From NCBI RefSeq assembly GCF_012035195.1, contig NZ_JAAVJH010000003.1, positions 372,001 to 436,000 of the forward strand: DNA of 64,000 nucleotides, written 5' to 3'. This document shows positions 61,582 through 64,000 of this stretch, piece by piece. Source of the stretch: Sphingomonas corticis. Lineage in GTDB: Bacteria > Pseudomonadota > Alphaproteobacteria > Sphingomonadales > Sphingomonadaceae. Each line of letters opens with the position of its first letter. Positions within the stretch are counted from its first letter, which is position 1. The notes below the pieces were generated by a model. That model had not been told where the DNA came from and made no database searches. It was given only the letters and a program-made list of their open reading frames with translations. Made by a program: the position numbers and the translations under genes.

Positions 61582-61983
61582 ATGATCGAGGCCCTCTTCC
61601 CCGCGGCGGCGACGACCGGGGACGTGACGGTGCGCGTCTCGGCCAGCTACCTGCCCGAACAGTCGGAGCCCGAACGGGGGCGCTGGTTCTGGGCGTACCA
61701 CATTCGCATCGAGAACGGCGGCGCGCGCACCGTCCAGCTGCTGACCCGCCACTGGATCATCACCGACGGGCGCGGCGCGCGGCACAGCGTGGAGGGCGAG
61801 GGCGTGGTCGGCGAGCAGCCGCTGATCGAGCCGGGCGCCAGCTACGACTACGTCTCCGGCTGCCCGCTCTCCACGCCCACCGGCGCGATGCAGGGCAGCT
61901 ATCGCATGATCGGAGAGGACGGCCGGCTCTTCGACGTCGCCATCCCCCGCTTCGCCCTGTCCGCCCCCGCGGTGGCGGAGTGA
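61582..61983 (+). CDS. apaG: ApaG domain protein
   Basis: 133-residue single immunoglobulin-like ApaG (DUF525) domain: VTVRVSASYLPEQSEPERGRWFWAYHIRIENGG, QLLTRHWIITDGRG, VVGEQPLIEPGASYDYVSGCPL and MQGSYRMIGEDG. It lies 7 bp after metZ. It has been linked to magnesium/cobalt homeostasis and oligonucleotide metabolism in other bacteria; the exact role is unresolved. Confidence 0.93.
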   Translation: MIEALFPAAATTGDVTVRVSASYLPEQSEPERGRWFWAYHIRIENGGARTVQLLTRHWIITDGRGARHSVEGEGVVGEQPLIEPGASYDYVSGCPLSTPTGAMQGSYRMIGEDGRLFDVAIPRFALSAPAVAE

Positions 61984-61992
61984 CGGGAAGCG

Positions 61993-62082
61993 CCCTCACC
62001 CTTCCGGCGCTGCGCGCCTCCCTCTCTCTCCCGTCGGGTGAGGGAAGGGGCCCGCTCGCGCAGCGAGTGGGAAGGGTGAGGG
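61993..62082. repeat. Palindromic intergenic element, CCCTCACCCTTCC family, copy 2
   Basis: Outer arms CCCTCACCCTTCC (61993-62005) and GGAAGGGTGAGGG (62070-62082) are perfect, with inner CCTCCCTCTCTC / GAGGGAAGGGGCCCGC words shared with the copy at 11924-12014. It ends 7 bp before the LysR-type start. Confidence 0.9.
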
Positions 62083-62089
62083 TGACCCG

Positions 62090-62875
62090 ATGAAGCGCAC
62101 CCACCTCCCGCTGAACGGCCTGCGCGTGCTCGACGCGGCGGCGCGGCACCTCAGCTTCACCCGCGCGGCGGACGAGCTGGCGGTGACGCCCGCCGCGGTC
62201 GGCCAGCAGATCCGCGCGCTGGAGGATACGCTGGGCGTCGTCCTGTTCCGTCGCACGACGCGCGGGCTGGAGCTGACGGCGGAGGGCGAGGGCGGGCTCG
62301 CCGCGCTGCGCGAGGGCTTTCTCCAGTTCGAGGAGGCGGTGCGCGCGATGCAGGCGGGGCAATCGTCCAAGTCGATCGCCATCGCCGCCCCGCGCGAAGT
62401 GATCGACAAGTGGTTGCTGCCGCGCCTGGCGGAGATCGCGACGGGGGAGGCCGACCTGCGCTTCTCGCTGGTCACCGCCGACGACGGGCTGGATTTCACC
62501 GAGGCGAACCTTGACCTCGCGATCCGCTGGGGCGAGGGGCCGGGCACGCTGGAGGGCGAGGCGATCGAAAGCGAGGGCTTCGTCACCGTCGCGCGGCCCG
62601 GCGGCGGCGCGGACGCCGCGATCGGCTGGCCCGGCGGTCCGGACGGCGACGGCACCGTGCGCGTCGGCGACGCCGGTCTCGCGATCGATGCCGCGGCGGC
62701 GGGGCTCGGCCGCGCGACCGTGCCCGAGCTGCTGGCCACGCGCGATATCGCCGCCGGCCGCGTGGCAGTCGTGGGCGAGGCGACGCCGTCGCGCTTCGGC
62801 TATTGGCTGGTCGCGCCGACGCCGCAGTGGCGGCAGAAGAAGGTGCAGGCGCTGGTGGAGGCGCTGGGCGGGTGA
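62090..62875 (+). CDS. LysR-family transcriptional regulator (GcvA-like)
   Basis: 261 residues, slightly short for the family. The N-terminal HTH (LNGLRVLDAAARHLSFTRAADELAVTPAAVGQQIRALE) is followed by VLFRRTTRGLELT. The effector-binding domain is shortened in its second half. The GcvA-like start NGLRVLDAAARH suggests an activator of a nearby operon, but the target is unknown. Its stop overlaps the GTG of the acetyltransferase. Confidence 0.9.
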   Translation: MKRTHLPLNGLRVLDAAARHLSFTRAADELAVTPAAVGQQIRALEDTLGVVLFRRTTRGLELTAEGEGGLAALREGFLQFEEAVRAMQAGQSSKSIAIAAPREVIDKWLLPRLAEIATGEADLRFSLVTADDGLDFTEANLDLAIRWGEGPGTLEGEAIESEGFVTVARPGGGADAAIGWPGGPDGDGTVRVGDAGLAIDAAAAGLGRATVPELLATRDIAAGRVAVVGEATPSRFGYWLVAPTPQWRQKKVQALVEALGG

Positions 62876-63393
62876 CGCCGGTGCTGGCGACCGCGCGGCT
62901 CACCTTGCGACCGCGGTTGCCCGGCGATGCCGCGGCGCTGTTCCCGACGATGGCCGATCCCGCGGCGATGCGCTGGTGGTCGTACGCGCCCGTCGCCAGC
63001 ATCGCCGAACTCGACGATCGCTTCGCGGGGGAAGCCGCGGGGTGGCGGCGTTGGATCGTCACCCGCTCGGGGGAAGATCGCGCGATCGGCCTGGTGGGCG
63101 CGGGCGAGAAGCGGCAGGGCGGCGTCACCGAGATCGGCTATCTGATCGCCACGGATGCCGGCGGACAGGGCTATGCGCGCGAGGCGGTAACCGCGGTGAT
63201 CGACCGGCTGTTCGCCGAGGGGCAGCGCCGCGTCTGCGCCGATACCGATCCCGACAACGTGGCGTCGAACCGCCTGCTGGAGGCGCTCGGCTTCCGACGC
63301 GAGGGCCTGCTGCGCGGCGAGTGGGCAACGCATATCGGCGTGCGCGACAGCGTGATCTGGGGATTGCTGAGGGGGGATTGGCGATGCGGGTAG
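62872..63393 (+). CDS. GNAT-family N-acetyltransferase (RimJ/RimL type)
   Basis: 173-residue acetyltransferase: LATARLTLRPRLPGDA at the start, EIGYLIATDAGGQGYAREAVTAVI with the acetyl-CoA-binding pattern, and DPDNVASNRLLEALGFRREG. The GTG start overlaps the LysR stop. The substrate is not predictable. Confidence 0.9.
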   Translation: MTPVLATARLTLRPRLPGDAAALFPTMADPAAMRWWSYAPVASIAELDDRFAGEAAGWRRWIVTRSGEDRAIGLVGAGEKRQGGVTEIGYLIATDAGGQGYAREAVTAVIDRLFAEGQRRVCADTDPDNVASNRLLEALGFRREGLLRGEWATHIGVRDSVIWGLLRGDWRCG

Positions 63394-64000
63394 GATGGGC
63401 GCTGCTGGCCGGTGCGGCGCTGGCGAGCGGAGCGGGCGCGAGCACCTATGGCATGCCGCGGACGATCCGCTGCCCGGTGGGCGGCGAGACCTTCCAGTGG
63501 CCGACCCTTGCCAGCTACTCGCGCTGGGGGGCGCTCCCCGATGGGCAGCCGATCGGCTCCGCGCCGTTCCCGCTGCCGATCCCGCAATGTCCGAAGAACG
63601 GGCTGCCCGTCTACGACGATTTCGACAAGGCGGCGGTGGCGAAGCTGGCGCCGCTGGTCGCGAGCGCGGAGTTCAAGGCGCTGCGCGCCGCCGGCGAGAC
63701 GCCGCGCTACCTCACGCAATGGCTCCAGCAGCGCATGGGCGCACCCGCGATCGATTCGGCCTGGGTGCTGTTGCAGGCGAGCTGGGAAGCGAAGAACCGC
63801 GACGATCCCGCGCGGGCGTCGCGGTACAACGCGGAATATGTCGCGCGCGCCGCGTCTCTGGCGGGCGATCCGCTTGCCGTCCACGGGATGGCGGCACGGC
63901 GGGTGAACGCCTTGCGCGAGCTCTCGCGCTTCGAGGAGGCAGAGGCGGCGCGCACCGCGCTCCTCGCCGTGCCCGTGACCGGGGAGGGCGACGAGCGCCG
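63384..64000 (+). CDS. Secreted hypothetical protein (3' end outside window)
   Basis: The ATG at 63384 overlaps the end of the acetyltransferase gene by 10 bases. It has a short signal peptide (MRVGWALLAGAALASGAGAS) and then a cysteine-containing region TIRCPVGGETFQWPTLASYS ... PIPQCPKNGLPVYDDF, which may be a small zinc-ribbon-like unit (two CP motifs about 40 residues apart), followed by a helical region. The open frame continues past 64000. The function is unknown. Confidence 0.7.
   Translation, partial: MRVGWALLAGAALASGAGASTYGMPRTIRCPVGGETFQWPTLASYSRWGALPDGQPIGSAPFPLPIPQCPKNGLPVYDDFDKAAVAKLAPLVASAEFKALRAAGETPRYLTQWLQQRMGAPAIDSAWVLLQASWEAKNRDDPARASRYNAEYVARAASLAGDPLAVHGMAARRVNALRELSRFEEAEAARTALLAVPVTGEGDER

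Noticed and set aside
63412-63906. Alternative frame at the right edge (Arg-rich 164-residue ORF)
   Set aside because: The frame from 63384 has a signal peptide and conserved-looking CP motifs. The other frame is Arg/Ser low complexity.

Overview
The window is high-GC, gene-dense chromosomal DNA. It looks like an alphaproteobacterium of the order Sphingomonadales, most likely Sphingomonas or a close relative. The evidence is a complete XrtA (exosortase A) exopolysaccharide locus, a lexA gene preceded by GAAC-N7-GAAC SOS half-sites, a ppiD-trpE / trpGDC-moaC-moeA-lexA arrangement, a split metH behind an ArsR-methyltransferase fusion, and many GTG starts with 4-base ATGA/GTGA overlaps. The genus is inferred from gene content; no marker RNA is present. 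I saw no tRNA, rRNA, CRISPR array, insertion sequence or replication origin.

Layout. 1-4058: the end of an amino-acid dehydrogenase, a cytochrome c maturation block (ccmC, ccmD, ccmE and a TPR protein, without ccmF/G/H), then an FAH-family hydrolase and a maleylacetoacetate isomerase-like GST. 4062-6052 (minus): a MaoC-like dehydratase and an acyl-CoA dehydrogenase. 6117-15479 (mostly minus): lexA, moeA, moaC, trpC, trpD, trpG, trpE and ppiD, interrupted by one plus-strand secreted protein gene. 15593-19442: tpiA, a cupin, a leucyl aminopeptidase and trxB.

19491-37131 is the XrtA locus: two alpha/beta-hydrolase-like proteins, an acyl carrier protein, an acyl-CoA ligase, a PLP decarboxylase, a Wza-like exporter lipoprotein, a chain-length determinant, a tyrosine autokinase, an outer-membrane beta-barrel, a GspA-like ATPase, a polysaccharide deacetylase, a FemAB-like protein, a glycosyltransferase, an exosortase fused to an EpsI domain and an asparagine-synthase-like amidotransferase. 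Together they should build, modify and export an exopolysaccharide. No PEP-CTERM substrate protein is visible here. 37382-40825: isocitrate lyase, a 51-residue protein and a divergent ScfR/RamB-type regulator with a perfect palindrome before its start.

40896-51040: a DUF2490 protein, an aldo/keto reductase, two small lipoproteins, the methionine-cycle operon (ArsR-methyltransferase, metF, metH in two pieces) and uvrC. 51324-53565 is a compositional island: an AT-rich short secreted ORF and an RTX-repeat protein carrying an HELSH zinc-protease motif. 53640-64000: a polysaccharide deacetylase with an acyltransferase, recO, leuB, two glycosyltransferases, metZ, apaG, a LysR regulator, a GNAT acetyltransferase and a partial secreted protein.

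A striking feature is the density of palindromic repeat elements at gene junctions. At least seven families are present. Two copies lie in frame at the 5' ends of XrtA-locus genes, one supplies the stop codon of the exosortase gene, and a (TC)25 microsatellite sits in the loop of another.
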